Origin: Devosia nitrariae
GTDB taxonomy: Bacteria; Pseudomonadota; Alphaproteobacteria; Rhizobiales; Devosiaceae
DNA: 64,000 bases
Reading direction: 5' to 3'
NCBI RefSeq assembly: GCF_030160115.1
Contig: NZ_BSNS01000009.1
Span: 124,001 to 188,000, forward strand
Shown: in pieces, positions 1 to 9,409 of the stretch
How the letters are laid out: each line of letters starts with the position of its first letter
How positions within the stretch are numbered: position 1 is the first letter of the stretch
Program-made: the position numbers and the translations under genes
The notes under the pieces: model-generated
Told to the model about the DNA's origin: nothing
What the model saw: only the letters and a program-made list of their open reading frames with translations
Databases searched by the model: none

Positions 1-70
1 TCAGACCGGGTTCAACACCATCTTCATCGACGATCGCGACCCGTTCGCCCACGGCTTCCAGGTGATCTGA
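1..70 (+). CDS. C-terminal end of an unidentified protein (partial)
   Basis: Only the last 22 codons of a plus-strand frame lie in the window (codons begin at base 2, TGA at 68-70). The visible tail ends in DPFAHGFQVI. It stops 12 bases before the ATG of the proline-racemase-family gene, so it is probably the upstream member of the same operon. The tail is too short for me to name the family. Confidence 0.5.
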   Translation, partial: QTGFNTIFIDDRDPFAHGFQVI

Positions 71-82
71 GAGGGGGCGAAG

Positions 83-1117
83 ATGCGCACGACCAGGACC
101 ATCCACATCGTCGGCTGCCACGCCGAAGGAGAGGTCGGCGATGTGATCGTCGGGGGCGTCGCGCCGCCGCCGGGCGAGACGCTCTGGGAGCAGTCGCGGT
201 TCATCGCCAAGGACCAGACCCTGCGCCAGTTCGTCCTCAATGAACCGCGCGGTGGCGTCTTCCGGCATATCAACCTCCTGGTGCCGCCAAAGGACAAGCG
301 GGCGCAGATGGGCTTCATCATCATGGAGCCCGAGGACACGCCGCCTATGTCCGGATCCAACTCCATCTGCGTTTCGACGGTGTTGCTCGATACCGGCATC
401 ATCGAAATGCAGGAGCCGCAGACCCGCATGGTGCTCGAAGCGCCGGGCGGGCTGATCGAGGTCACCGCCGATTGCCGCAATGGCAAGGCCGAGCGCATCA
501 CCGTGACTAATGTGCCGAGCTTTGCCGGCAAACTCGGGGCCACGATAGAGGTCGAGCGCCTTGGCACTTTGACTGTCGACACCGCCTATGGCGGTGACAG
601 TTTCGTCATTGCCGACGCAGCCGCCCTCGGCTTCGCCGTCACCCCGGACGAAGCGCGCGACATCGCCGAAACCGGCATCCGGATCACCCGCGCGGCCAAT
701 GAGCAATTGGGCTTCAGGCACCCGACCAATGCCGACTGGAACCACATCTCCTTCTGTCAGATCGCCGCGCCCGTCACCGAAGAAGAGGGTGTCCTGACAG
801 GTCGCAACGCTGTCGTTATCCAGCCGGGAAAAATCGACCGCTCGCCGACCGGTACGGGCTGTTCGGCCCGGATGGCGGTCCTGGCGGCGCGCGGGCAGAT
901 GAAGGTCGGCGACCGCTTCATCGGCCGCTCGATCATCGGTTCGGAGTTTTCCTGTCGTATCGCCGCCGAGACCGAGCTCGACGGGCTGAAGGCCATCGTA
1001 CCGGAAATCTCTGGCCGCGCCTGGGTCACCGGCACACGCCAGGAGCTGCTCGATCCAGATGACCCCTGGCCGCACGGCTACACGCTTTCGGACACCTGGC
1101 CCCGGATCGGGCGATGA
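83..1117 (+). CDS. Proline racemase family protein, probable trans-3-hydroxy-L-proline dehydratase or hydroxyproline epimerase
   Basis: The 344-residue protein has the usual length and two-lobed layout of the proline racemase family. These cytosolic enzymes racemise proline, epimerise 4-hydroxyproline or dehydrate trans-3-hydroxyproline. The first catalytic Cys of classical racemases is replaced by Ser90 (MSGSN, residues 89-93). The second site is kept as Cys260 in DRSPTGTGC. This Ser/Cys pairing argues against a classical Cys/Cys racemase. The next gene overlaps by ATGA (1114-1117) and encodes a reductase able to use pyrroline-2-carboxylate, the product of 3-hydroxyproline dehydration, so dehydratase is my preferred reading; epimerase is the alternative. 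A purine-rich SD (gagaggggg) precedes the ATG. Confidence 0.85.
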   Translation: MRTTRTIHIVGCHAEGEVGDVIVGGVAPPPGETLWEQSRFIAKDQTLRQFVLNEPRGGVFRHINLLVPPKDKRAQMGFIIMEPEDTPPMSGSNSICVSTVLLDTGIIEMQEPQTRMVLEAPGGLIEVTADCRNGKAERITVTNVPSFAGKLGATIEVERLGTLTVDTAYGGDSFVIADAAALGFAVTPDEARDIAETGIRITRAANEQLGFRHPTNADWNHISFCQIAAPVTEEEGVLTGRNAVVIQPGKIDRSPTGTGCSARMAVLAARGQMKVGDRFIGRSIIGSEFSCRIAAETELDGLKAIVPEISGRAWVTGTRQELLDPDDPWPHGYTLSDTWPRIGR

Positions 1118-2127
1118 GCGGCACCGTACATATCGCCTTCGAGGAGTTGTCGGCCCTCCTGCGTGATATCCTCGCCGCCCATGGGTGCCGACCCGAAGTC
1201 GCAGCCTGTATCGCCGAAACCTGCGCGATCGCCGAGCGCGACGGCGCCCATAGCCACGGCGTTTTCCGCATCGACGGTTATATCGCCTCGCTTGAGGCCG
1301 GCTGGGTCGATGGCCAGGCCGTGCCGGTGGTCGAGGACGTCGCGCCCGGCCAGGTGCGCGTGGATGCGATGAATGGCTTCACCCTGCCGGCGACGGCTGC
1401 GGCAAGGGAGCTTTTCGTCGCCAAGGCCCGCCGAACCGGGCTCGCCACCCTGCTTGTGCGTAATTCGCACCATTTGAGTGCGGTCTGGCCGGATGTGGAG
1501 CCCTTCGCCCGCGAGGGGTTCGTTGCGCTTTCGATGATCAATTCCATGGCCTATGTGGTCCCGCACGGTGGGCGCGACGCTGTGTACGGCACCAATCCGA
1601 TCGCGTTTGCAGCGCCGCGCAGCGGCCAGAACCCGCTGGTCTTCGATTTTGCCACCAGTGCCCTCTCGCATGGTGACGTGCAGATTGCCGCGCGGGAGGG
1701 AAAGGACCTGCCTGCCGGTTCGGGAGTCGATGCGCAAGGTCAGCCGACGACCGATCCACAGGCCGTGCTCGATGGGGGCGCGCTGCTCACCTTTGGAGGC
1801 CACAAGGGCTCGGCGCTCGCCCTGATGATCGAGGTCATGGGAGCGGCGCTGACGGGTGGCAAATTTTCGTTCGAAGTCGACTGGAGCGATCACCCAGGCG
1901 CGGCGACCCCGCATACGGGCCAGTTCTTCCTGCTCATAGATCCCGACCGCGGCGCGACGCGTCCATTCGCGGAGCGGGTCGAAACATTGGTCCGGCAGCT
2001 CCATGCGACGGGCGTCGAACGACTGCCGGGCGAGCGCCGCTATGCCAATCGGCGGCACAACAGCCTGAAGGGCATTCCCATCGCTACTGACCAGTTGGCG
2101 CGCCTGCGGTCGCTTGCGGGTCGATAG
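1114..2127 (+). CDS. Ldh family oxidoreductase, probable delta1-pyrroline-2-carboxylate reductase
   Basis: This 337-residue protein belongs to the malate/L-lactate dehydrogenase (Ldh_2) family, NAD(P)H-dependent cytosolic enzymes that include delta1-piperideine/pyrroline-2-carboxylate reductases. Visible family signatures are [13 protein letters not shown] near residue 50, [12 protein letters not shown] in the middle and [11 protein letters not shown] near residue 160. It overlaps the preceding gene by four bases (ATGA), implying translational coupling. With a trans-3-hydroxyproline dehydratase upstream, the expected job is reduction of delta1-pyrroline-2-carboxylate to L-proline. Ureidoglycolate, malate and sulfolactate dehydrogenases share the fold, so the substrate assignment rests on context. 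Confidence 0.85.
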   Translation: MSGTVHIAFEELSALLRDILAAHGCRPEVAACIAETCAIAERDGAHSHGVFRIDGYIASLEAGWVDGQAVPVVEDVAPGQVRVDAMNGFTLPATAAARELFVAKARRTGLATLLVRNSHHLSAVWPDVEPFAREGFVALSMINSMAYVVPHGGRDAVYGTNPIAFAAPRSGQNPLVFDFATSALSHGDVQIAAREGKDLPAGSGVDAQGQPTTDPQAVLDGGALLTFGGHKGSALALMIEVMGAALTGGKFSFEVDWSDHPGAATPHTGQFFLLIDPDRGATRPFAERVETLVRQLHATGVERLPGERRYANRRHNSLKGIPIATDQLARLRSLAGR

Positions 2128-2173
2128 CCGAACGCCGCGTCCGCTCTCGTCCTCTCCGCGGCTCAAAAAAAGC

Positions 2174-2650
2174 TCACTGGCTGCCGTCTTGCCGCTGTCG
2201 CCAACGCTCCCTGACCGTTGCCATGGCTTCGCGTGTCAGAGTGTAGAACTCGGCCATCTCCTCCAGGCGGTTCCTTGTCGCTTCCGATGTGGCGAGTTGT
2301 TTGCCGCGCCTGAGCAGGTCTGTCAGGTCGTGAAGCATGCGGTTCTGACCAGCCAGCATTTCCGCGTAGGCATCCGACAGTTCGTAGAGAATGCGCCTGC
2401 TTCCGCGAACGGTCTGGCGTCTGGCCAGCGTATATTGCTCCAGCAGCCGCGCGGCGACGCTGGCGCTGCTCTTGCTGATCTTCATGTCTGCAGCGATCCG
2501 ATCGAGGCTGACGGGCTCTTCGATCAGGATCAGATAGCCGTAGATGCGCGCTGCGGTCTGCGGCACGCCCCAAGGGACAAAGAGGCGCGCCACGTCGTCG
2601 ATGAAACGCAACTGCTGGTCCGTGAGCTCGTTATTTGACATATTCGGCAT
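2174..2650 (-). CDS. GbsR/MarR-type winged-helix transcriptional regulator
   Basis: From ATG 2650 the product is 158 residues (MPNMSNNEL...); ATG 2641 (MSNNEL...) is an alternative, and the longer in-frame extension to 2815 has no family support. Residues 15-90 match the GbsR/MarR winged helix, with the recognition region [20 protein letters not shown], followed by an alpha-helical dimerisation region. It is divergent from an ABC export operon starting at 2738. A perfect 7-base inverted repeat (2640-2661) overlaps its start codon, which fits self-repression and control of the divergent transporter. The inducer is unknown. Confidence 0.8.
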   Translation of the reverse strand: MPNMSNNELTDQQLRFIDDVARLFVPWGVPQTAARIYGYLILIEEPVSLDRIAADMKISKSSASVAARLLEQYTLARRQTVRGSRRILYELSDAYAEMLAGQNRMLHDLTDLLRRGKQLATSEATRNRLEEMAEFYTLTREAMATVRERWRQRQDGSQ

Positions 2651-2661
2651 AAGTCGAATAT
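2640..2661. promoter_or_regulatory. Inverted-repeat operator candidate for the GbsR/MarR regulator
   Basis: Arms ATATTCG (2640-2646) and CGAATAT (2655-2661) are perfectly complementary around an 8-base spacer. The site sits in the 96-base divergent region between the regulator and the ABC exporter and covers the regulator's start codon. Size and symmetry suit a MarR-type dimer. The assignment is inference from position. Confidence 0.55.
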
Positions 2662-2737
2662 TCCATATGTACGTCACGGTGCACAAGTCCCTGCTGGCGC
2701 CGGTGCGATTATGATCTGCCGCCACCGAGAGGTCGCG

Positions 2738-3466
2738 ATGAGAAACGGCTCCAAAGCTCCGCGGGAGCCCGCATTCAAGGTTGAGGGCCTTACAAAGGTT
2801 TTCGGTACCGGCCATTCAGCGGTCCATGCGCTGCGCGGTGTGGATCTGGACATCCCGGCCGGCGAGCTGGTCGTGCTGCTCGGCCCCTCCGGCAGCGGCA
2901 AGTCGACGCTCCTCAACATACTCGGCGGGCTGGATCACGCGACGGAAGGCCGGGTGCGGTTCTTCAAGGAGGAACTGACCGCGATGAACGATGCCCAGCT
3001 GACCCGGTACCGGCGCCGGGACGTCGGGTTCGTCTTCCAATTCTACAACCTCATGCCGAGCCTTACGGCGCGCGAGAACGTCGAGCTCGTCACCGAGATC
3101 GCCAGCGATCCCCTCGATCCCGCCGAGGCTCTTGCCCTTGTCGGGCTCACCGAGCGCCTCGACCACTTCCCCGCGCAGCTTTCCGGCGGCGAGCAGCAAC
3201 GGGTCGCGATTGCCCGCGCCGTTGCCAAGCGGCCCACGGTCCTGTTCTGCGACGAGCCGACGGGAGCGCTCGACATCCGCACGGGCAGGTCCGTGTTGCG
3301 CGTGCTCCAGGATGTCAACACGCAGACCGGCGCCACCGTAGTGATCATTACCCATGCGGCAGCGACTGCCGAAATGGCGGACCGGGTCATCGACTTCGCC
3401 GACGGCCGTGTTCGCGAGATCTCCGTCAACGAGGCCAAGGTCTCGGCCGAACAAATCCAGTGGTGA
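2738..3466 (+). CDS. ABC exporter ATP-binding protein (LolD/MacB type)
   Basis: This 242-residue ATPase carries Walker A (GPSGSGKST, about residues 50-58), the signature [14 protein letters not shown], Walker B ([12 protein letters not shown]) and the switch His (VIITHA). [16 protein letters not shown] after the Q-loop is typical of the LolD/MacB/FtsE group, which pairs with FtsX-type permeases. I chose ATG 2738 because GAGAGG lies five bases upstream; ATG 2711 would add nine residues without a good SD. It is the first gene of an ATPase-permease-adaptor operon, so it should energise export or lipoprotein/macrolide-type extrusion. Confidence 0.92.
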   Translation: MRNGSKAPREPAFKVEGLTKVFGTGHSAVHALRGVDLDIPAGELVVLLGPSGSGKSTLLNILGGLDHATEGRVRFFKEELTAMNDAQLTRYRRRDVGFVFQFYNLMPSLTARENVELVTEIASDPLDPAEALALVGLTERLDHFPAQLSGGEQQRVAIARAVAKRPTVLFCDEPTGALDIRTGRSVLRVLQDVNTQTGATVVIITHAAATAEMADRVIDFADGRVREISVNEAKVSAEQIQW

Positions 3467-3476
3467 CGTTCCGGCA

Positions 3477-5840
3477 ATGAGCCCACTCGACCACAAGCTT
3501 TTGCGCGATCTCTGGCGCATCAAGGGGCAGGCCGCAGCCATCGCCGTGGTGATCGCGGTCGGTGTCCTGCTGCTCGTCATGATGGATGGGCTGGTCAACT
3601 CGCTCGTAGAGACAAAGACCGCCTACTACGAGCGCTACAGGCTGGCCGATGTGTTTGCCTCGGTCACCCGGGCACCCCGGCGCACCCTGGACGATCTTGC
3701 AGCCATTCCCGGTGTCGCGGCGGTGGAGGGCCGGGTCAACGGTGCTGCGCTCATCGATCTGCCGGGCCAGCAGGTTCCGATCCGGGCCCAGGCCGTTTCA
3801 GTGCCCGAGTTCCGCGCCCCTGCGCTCAACGATGATTACCTTGCCGCGGGACGCGCGATCGATCCGGCGAGGCAAGACCAGATCCTGCTGCTGGAGGGCT
3901 TCGCCAATGCGCATGGGTTGGTGCCCGGCGATGCTCTGACGGTTACGATGAACGGAGCGCGGCGCACGCTTGAGATCGCCGGCCTCGCTCAATCGCCCGA
4001 GTTTCTCTATACGACCCCGCCCGGTGAGCTCGCGCCCGACGATGCACGCTTTGCCGTCATCTGGATGAACGAGAAGGCGCTGCAGGCGGCCTTCGACCTC
4101 GAGGGCGCATTCAACGAAGCGCTGCTGGCGCTCGGCCGCGATGCGCGCCTGCCGGCTGTTCTCGAAGCCGTCGACCGCATCCTGCGCCCCTTTGGCGGCA
4201 CAGGGGCCTATGGGGTCGAGAACCAGATGTCGAACCGGTTCCTCACCGAAGAGATCAACAGCCTGCGGGCATCGAGCAGAGCGGTTCCGCCCATCTTTCT
4301 CACCGTCGCCGCGTTTCTCCTCTACATCGTCATCTCCCGCATGATCGAGTCCGAGCGCGAGCAGGTCGGATTGCTCAAAGCCTTTGGCTATTCGAGCGCG
4401 GGGATCGGCCTGCACTATCTCAAGTTCGTTCTCGCCATCGCCATGACCGGAGCGGCTCTCGGATGCCTCCTGGGCATCGTTTCCGGGATCAATGTCGCCG
4501 AGTTCTATCGAGCCTACTACAAATTCCCGTTCCTGCTGTTCAGAGTCGATCCCGCGGCGTTCATCACCGGTTTCATCGTCAGCGTCCTGACCGCGTCGGC
4601 CGGGAGTTTCATTGTCCTGCGACGGGTTTTCGCCCTCGCGCCGGCAACGGCGATGCGCCCGCCCGCACCGGCTGACTATAGCCGCTCGGAGCGTTTGGGC
4701 GGGGTATTCAGGGCGTTGCTCGATCAGCCTAGTCGCATGGTCGCAAGGCGCCTCATCCGGCAGCCGGTGCGCTCGCTCGCTTCTACCGCCGGCATTGGGG
4801 CTGGCATGGCGCTCTCGGTGGCAATGCTGAGCCTGATGGGCGGCTTCGACCGCACGCTCATGTTGAATTTCAGCGTTATCGACCGCAGCGACGTCACGGT
4901 CACCTTTACCCAGCCGCTGGGTAGCGATGCCATATATGCGCTGCAACGCATGGAGGGTGTGCTCGTGGTCGAGCCGTTCCGGAATGTTTCGGCGGTTCTG
5001 CGCAACGGGCTCCACACCTACCGCGGCGCGATCAACGGACTTGTTGCCGAACCGGAACTCAACAGGGCCGTCGACGCCGATATGGAGGCCATCTATATCC
5101 GTGACGACGGCATCATCCTCGCCGAAGCGCTTGCGGAGATCCTGCGGATCGCACCGGGCGAAATGCTGACGGTCGAGATCCAGGAAGGAACCCGACCGGT
5201 CTTGCAACTGCCGGTGGCAGGCGTTGCCCGTTCGCTTCTGGGCTCTCCCGCCTACTTTGAGCTTGGCGCACTCAACCATTCCCTTGGTGAGCAAAATCGC
5301 GTTTCCGGTGCGCATCTGCGCATCGACGGCGCATATGGCGACGTGATTTACGATCTCCTCAAGAACATGCCGGCGGTGGCCGGCGTCAGCCTCAAGAGCG
5401 ATGCGCGGGCATCGTTCGAGACGCTGATGGATACGGGGGCCGGAGCGATCCGCTATATCATGGCGGCCATCGCCGGCATCATCACCTTTGGCATCGTCTA
5501 CAACAGTGCACAGATCGCCTTCGCCGAACGCGAGCGGGATCTCGCCAGCCTGCGGGTGATCGGGTTCACCAAGGGCGAAGCCGCTTTCGTCCTCCTGGGT
5601 GAGCTCGCGGTGATCACCGTCGTCGCGCTGCCGGTCGGATCGGTGCTGGGTTACTACATGTCGGCGGCCATCGCCGCAGGTTTCAGCACCGATCTTTACC
5701 GCATTCCCACGATCTTCGTGCCCTCGAGTTACGGCACGGCAGCCATCGCGGTGCTGGCCGCCGCGATCGTCTCCGGCTGGCTGGTCAAGCGCAACGTCGA
5801 TCGGATCGATCCCGTGGCGGCATTGAAAACGAGAGGCTAG
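3477..5840 (+). CDS. FtsX/MacB-type ABC permease
   Basis: From ATG 3477 (10 bases after the ATPase stop) the protein has 787 residues. It has an N-terminal membrane segment near residues 18-40, a large extracytoplasmic MacB-like region, and two FtsX-type cores: one around residues 275-400 beginning near the conserved ESEREQVGLLKAFGYS, and a C-terminal one containing ERERDLASLRVIGFTKGEA. The duplicated layout of about 790 residues matches DevC/YbbP-like permeases rather than the shorter MacB fusion. The extended frame back to 3354 overlaps the ATPase and is not used. Substrate unknown; efflux or envelope-lipid/lipoprotein handling is likely. Confidence 0.9.
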   Translation: MSPLDHKLLRDLWRIKGQAAAIAVVIAVGVLLLVMMDGLVNSLVETKTAYYERYRLADVFASVTRAPRRTLDDLAAIPGVAAVEGRVNGAALIDLPGQQVPIRAQAVSVPEFRAPALNDDYLAAGRAIDPARQDQILLLEGFANAHGLVPGDALTVTMNGARRTLEIAGLAQSPEFLYTTPPGELAPDDARFAVIWMNEKALQAAFDLEGAFNEALLALGRDARLPAVLEAVDRILRPFGGTGAYGVENQMSNRFLTEEINSLRASSRAVPPIFLTVAAFLLYIVISRMIESEREQVGLLKAFGYSSAGIGLHYLKFVLAIAMTGAALGCLLGIVSGINVAEFYRAYYKFPFLLFRVDPAAFITGFIVSVLTASAGSFIVLRRVFALAPATAMRPPAPADYSRSERLGGVFRALLDQPSRMVARRLIRQPVRSLASTAGIGAGMALSVAMLSLMGGFDRTLMLNFSVIDRSDVTVTFTQPLGSDAIYALQRMEGVLVVEPFRNVSAVLRNGLHTYRGAINGLVAEPELNRAVDADMEAIYIRDDGIILAEALAEILRIAPGEMLTVEIQEGTRPVLQLPVAGVARSLLGSPAYFELGALNHSLGEQNRVSGAHLRIDGAYGDVIYDLLKNMPAVAGVSLKSDARASFETLMDTGAGAIRYIMAAIAGIITFGIVYNSAQIAFAERERDLASLRVIGFTKGEAAFVLLGELAVITVVALPVGSVLGYYMSAAIAAGFSTDLYRIPTIFVPSSYGTAAIAVLAAAIVSGWLVKRNVDRIDPVAALKTRG

Positions 5841-5844
5841 GGCC

Positions 5845-7065
5845 TTGGCGAAAAAGAGATCGCGTTTCTGGATCATGGCGGGAGGGGGCATCGCTCTGGC
5901 GGCGGCCCTCGCCTATGCGTTCTGGCCGCAGCCGCTGGTCGTCGACATTGGGCAAGTCACGCGCGGGCCGATGTCGGTCACGATTGGTGAGGAAGCGCGA
6001 ACGCGCGTGCGCACGCCCCATGTCGTCGCTGCGCCGGCCGACGGGCGCTTGCTGCGCGTGGACATCGAGCCTGGCGACAAGGTTGAAGGCGGCCTGACGA
6101 CGGTTGCGCGCATAGCGCCCTCGGCGTCGCCGATCCTCGACGAACGCTCGCGCGCCGAAGCCCGCGCGGCCGTCAGCGTCGCCGAGGCCGCTCTGAAGGG
6201 GGCCCGCGCCGAGCTTGCGAGTGCCGAGGCCGACAGGACCCTGGCGACCGAGGAACTCGAGCGCGCGCGCCGCTTGCGCATGACAGGAGCCACATCCCAG
6301 TCGGCGCTCGATCAAGCCCAGCGTACCTGGAACACGGCAAACGCGACCTATGAAGCCGCCGTCGCTGCGGTCGCGATGCGCGAGGCTGAGCTCGAAAGCG
6401 CGCGGGTCCGGCTGGTGCGCGTGGGCGATACGTTGGGTGCGGGCGATGACGATGGCGTTCTTTCGCTCACCGCGCCCATATCTGGAACAGTTCTCCGCGT
6501 CGAACGGCAAGATGCCGGGCCGGTCACCACAGGAACGCCGATCATGGAAATCGGCGACATCGAACGAGACCTCGAGGTGGTTGCGGAATTGCTTTCGACC
6601 GATGCGGTGCAGGTTTCCGCAGGCGACCGCGTCGAGATCACCGGTTGGGGTGGTGGCGGAAAAAGCCTCGACGGCAGTGTGGCGAGGGTCGAGCCGGGCG
6701 CCTTTACCAAGGTTTCCGCGCTGGGTGTCGAGGAGCAGCGCGTCAGGGTGATCGTCGAATTCAGCGACGCCTCCGAGCAGCGCGCGGGCCTGGGAGCAGG
6801 ATATCGCGTGGAAGTCGAGATCGTCGTCTGGGAGGAGGAGGATGCTCTGATCGCCCCTTCAAGCGCGCTGTTCCGCGAGGGTAACGGCTGGGCCGTCTTT
6901 ACCGCCGCGGACGGCAAAGCCAACCTCACCCCGGTTGAGGTCGGCCGCAACAACGGTACCAGGGTGCAAATATTAGGCGGCGTTGGGGAAGGCGATGCCG
7001 TGCTCCTCTATCCCGGCCCCGAACTCGAGGATGGCGCAAGCATCGAGCCGAGAACTGGACCATAG
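5845..7065 (+). CDS. HlyD-type periplasmic adaptor of the ABC export system
   Basis: The product of about 406 residues starts at TTG 5845, supported by GAGAGG eight bases upstream; ATG 5875 is the next option. One N-terminal membrane anchor (IMAGGGIALAAALAYAFW) is followed by a biotinyl-lipoyl-like half, a long Ala/Glu/Arg-rich coiled-coil hairpin (about residues 95-190) and a C-terminal beta-barrel region. This is the membrane-fusion-protein architecture that links an inner-membrane exporter to an outer-membrane channel. It starts four bases after the permease stop, completing an ATPase-permease-adaptor operon. No outer-membrane factor is encoded nearby, so a shared TolC-like channel is presumed. 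Confidence 0.88.
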   Translation: MAKKRSRFWIMAGGGIALAAALAYAFWPQPLVVDIGQVTRGPMSVTIGEEARTRVRTPHVVAAPADGRLLRVDIEPGDKVEGGLTTVARIAPSASPILDERSRAEARAAVSVAEAALKGARAELASAEADRTLATEELERARRLRMTGATSQSALDQAQRTWNTANATYEAAVAAVAMREAELESARVRLVRVGDTLGAGDDDGVLSLTAPISGTVLRVERQDAGPVTTGTPIMEIGDIERDLEVVAELLSTDAVQVSAGDRVEITGWGGGGKSLDGSVARVEPGAFTKVSALGVEEQRVRVIVEFSDASEQRAGLGAGYRVEVEIVVWEEEDALIAPSSALFREGNGWAVFTAADGKANLTPVEVGRNNGTRVQILGGVGEGDAVLLYPGPELEDGASIEPRTGP

Positions 7066-7100
7066 GCTGGGCTCTCGCCCCTTGTCCGAGTGCGTCGCCG

Positions 7101-7750
7101 TCAAGCGCGATCGGGAGTGAGGTGGGTCTGAAACCAGTTCGCGGCCTCCTCGATCACCCTATCGAGGGTTCCTGGTTCCTCGAACAGATGCCCAGCGCCT
7201 TCCACGATCACCAGGCGTTTTTCGGTGGCGAGGGCGGCGAGTGCCGTGCGGTTCATGTCGATCACCGGTCCATCGAGGCTTCCGACCAGAAGCAGGGTCG
7301 GTGCGCGCACGTCAGGGATCCAGTCGAGAGCGAGATCGGGCCGTCCGCCACGGGAGACGACCGCGGCAACGGGCGAGCCGGGCTCGGCTGCGGCCATCAG
7401 GGCCGCGCCCGCCCTGGTGCTCGCCCCGAAATAGCCTGGCACCAGACCGGAAAGTTGAGGCTGACCGGCCAGCCAGTCCGTTGCCGCAGTGAGCCGGGAG
7501 GCGAGCAGCGGGATATCGAAGACATTGCCGCGATCGGCCTCCTCCTGCGGCGTCAGCAGATCGAGCAACAGAGTTGCGAGGCCCGCCTGTCTCAAGGCTC
7601 GGGCGACATAGTTGTTGCGCGGACTCAACCGCCCGCTGCCGCTGCCATGCGCGAAGGCGACAATTCCGCGCGCGCCCTCGGGCACACCGAGGAGCGCTTC
7701 AAGACCTGGCGGTCGACACGGACTTCTGAAACGTCGCTATCGAGTGGCAT
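7101..7750 (-). pseudogene. Dienelactone-hydrolase-like alpha/beta hydrolase with apparent 5' frameshift
   Basis: The main frame (7685 down to 7101, 194 residues from a GTG) encodes an alpha/beta hydrolase with AFAHGSGSGRLSPRNNYVA near the start, nucleophile Ser in GYFGAST, acid region GSLDGPV and a His in GAGHLFEEPG. Family members normally have about 15-20 more N-terminal residues. A well-placed ATG at 7750 (GAGG seven bases upstream) opens a different frame reading MPLDSDVSEVRVDRQV. Adding one base near 7704 joins it to LEALLGVPEGARG, restoring a family-like N-terminus. Either one base is missing (mutation or sequencing error) or translation starts at the internal GTG. The catalytic part is intact, so it may still be active. 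Confidence 0.6.
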
Positions 7751-7878
7751 GGTCGTGCCTCGTCGGGCTGCGCGACGGCCCGCCTGCAAGCGAGCGGCGA
7801 TCACCGCAATCGGAGAACGGGTACGAGTGCTGTCGGTTCAACGATAGCGCTGGGGGGTTAACCTGTCCTGCCGGCGTC

Positions 7879-8757
7879 CTAAGCGCCCCAGTTGTAACTG
7901 CGCACTGTTTCGGCGAAACCCGCAATCGCGGGAGAGAGTGTTCTGCCGGCGACGGAGACAAGAGAAACTTCGCGAACGATTTCCGGGTCACCCACCGGCC
8001 GGTGCATGACGCCGGGCAAGGTAACCGAAAATTCGGGCGCAAAGCAGATGCCCATCCCCGCCGCGACCATGGCCATGATCCAGTCCTCGCGTTCACTGCG
8101 GTAGGCTACGCTGATCTCGATGCCCCGCTGGGTGCAAAGCTCGGAAATGAAGCCGCGGTACTCGCAATTGATCCGCGAGAGATAGGGCTCCCCCTCGACG
8201 TCGCTCAACTGCAGCGTGTTGCGGCTTGCGTAGGGGTGGCCACTGGCGAAAGCGAGACCAAACCGCTCGCGGTAGATCGGCTCGGAGGTCAGCCGTTCGT
8301 CGAACGTCTGTGGCTGGGCCATCAGAGCAATGTCCAACTTTCCGTCCAAAAGAAGTTGCGTCAACGTGCTCGGCACGCCCTCCATCATGGTCACACCGAT
8401 GCCCGGATAGCGCTCGCGAAACGCGTTGAGGAACCCGATGAAACGCAACGGGCCGATAGTGCACATGACACCGAGTGTGAGTGGCGCGTCCTCGAGCCGC
8501 AGGAAGCTCCTGGCTGTCTCCCTGGCGAGCTCGGAGCGCCGATACACCTCCTCCAGGTGCGTCCGCATCAGCCGGCCGAAGTCCGTCAACTGGACATGAT
8601 TGTGCTCGCGGCGGAACAACAACCCGCCGAGATCGCCTTCCAGCTTCTGGATCGCCCGGGTGAGGGCCGGCTGCGTGACGTGGGCGAGGTCCGCGGCGCG
8701 ATGAAAGTTGAGCGTCTCGCACGCGGCGAGGAAATAGCGGATCTCGTGCATCTCCAT
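7879..8757 (-). CDS. LysR family transcriptional regulator
   Basis: Starting at ATG 8757 (GGGAGG upstream), the 292-residue protein begins MEMHEIRYFLAACETLNFHRAADL, the classical LysR winged helix (residues about 3-62, with VTQPALTRAIQKLE as recognition helix). A two-lobed substrate-binding domain follows (about 90-290). It is divergent from an exported AhpD-like protein and an ABM-fold protein, its likely targets, with 163 bases between start codons. A 33-residue in-frame extension to 8856 is Cys-rich and not typical, so it is rejected. Confidence 0.9.
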   Translation of the reverse strand: MEMHEIRYFLAACETLNFHRAADLAHVTQPALTRAIQKLEGDLGGLLFRREHNHVQLTDFGRLMRTHLEEVYRRSELARETARSFLRLEDAPLTLGVMCTIGPLRFIGFLNAFRERYPGIGVTMMEGVPSTLTQLLLDGKLDIALMAQPQTFDERLTSEPIYRERFGLAFASGHPYASRNTLQLSDVEGEPYLSRINCEYRGFISELCTQRGIEISVAYRSEREDWIMAMVAAGMGICFAPEFSVTLPGVMHRPVGDPEIVREVSLVSVAGRTLSPAIAGFAETVRSYNWGA

Positions 8758-8920
8758 GATGCGCCTCCCGCCGATGTCGCCGCAGCATCGGCACGATGAA
8801 TTCTCGGCATTTTTCGCCATTCCCGGCCGCATGTAAACTGCTGCTCTATCCACCAAACCGGCGGATCAGGAGGAAAGACATTCCGATCGCCCTTCGAGGG
8901 GCACTATCAGGGAGATTCCA

Positions 8921-9376
8921 ATGACTGGGAGATTTGCGTTGATCGCATCCGTTGCTGGCCTTGCCATCGTCATGGCATCTGCCGGCCAGGCGCAAGATGT
9001 GACGATGGATTACGACGCGACCATCCAGGATATCGAAACAACCTTTGGTTCGGTGCCCAGCTTCATCCACCAGATACCCAAGGCAGCCTTGCCCGGGGCC
9101 TGGGCCGAACTGAAGGCGCTGGAGTTTGGGGAAACCGTGCTCGATGCCAAGACCAAGGCGCTCATCGGCATTGCCGTCGCTGCCCAGATCCCCTGCGACT
9201 ACTGCGTCTGGGCCGACACGAACACGGCAAAACAAGCCGGTGCCACCGACGAAGAGATCGCCGAAGCTGTCGGCGTAGCGGCCCTGACACGGAGTTGGAG
9301 CACCTACTTCAACGGTCTCCAGGTCGACTTCGAGACCTTCAAGACCGAATTGGGTGGAGAGGGCGCCATGCAGTGA
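8921..9376 (+). CDS. Exported carboxymuconolactone decarboxylase/AhpD-like protein
   Basis: A 151-residue protein with a clear Sec signal peptide (residues 1-24, ending SAGQAQ) and a compact all-helical AhpD-like domain. The redox motif PCDYC lies near residue 92 within AKTKALIGIAVAAQIPCDYC, and a following AGATDEEIAEAVGVA helix is typical of the family. Cytosolic AhpD-type proteins reduce peroxiredoxins or decarboxylate lactones; here the signal peptide places the Cys pair in the periplasm, which is less common. It lies 34 bases before the ABM-fold gene and is divergent from a LysR regulator. Confidence 0.85.
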   Translation: MTGRFALIASVAGLAIVMASAGQAQDVTMDYDATIQDIETTFGSVPSFIHQIPKAALPGAWAELKALEFGETVLDAKTKALIGIAVAAQIPCDYCVWADTNTAKQAGATDEEIAEAVGVAALTRSWSTYFNGLQVDFETFKTELGGEGAMQ

Positions 9377-9409
9377 TGCACGTCGATCGCTTTTGAAGAG
9401 GAGATTGAG

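Noticed and set aside
3798..5891. 697-codon minus-strand frame opposite the FtsX-type permease
   Set aside because: The sense frame has membrane helices and FtsX motifs; the antisense frame is charged and repetitive.
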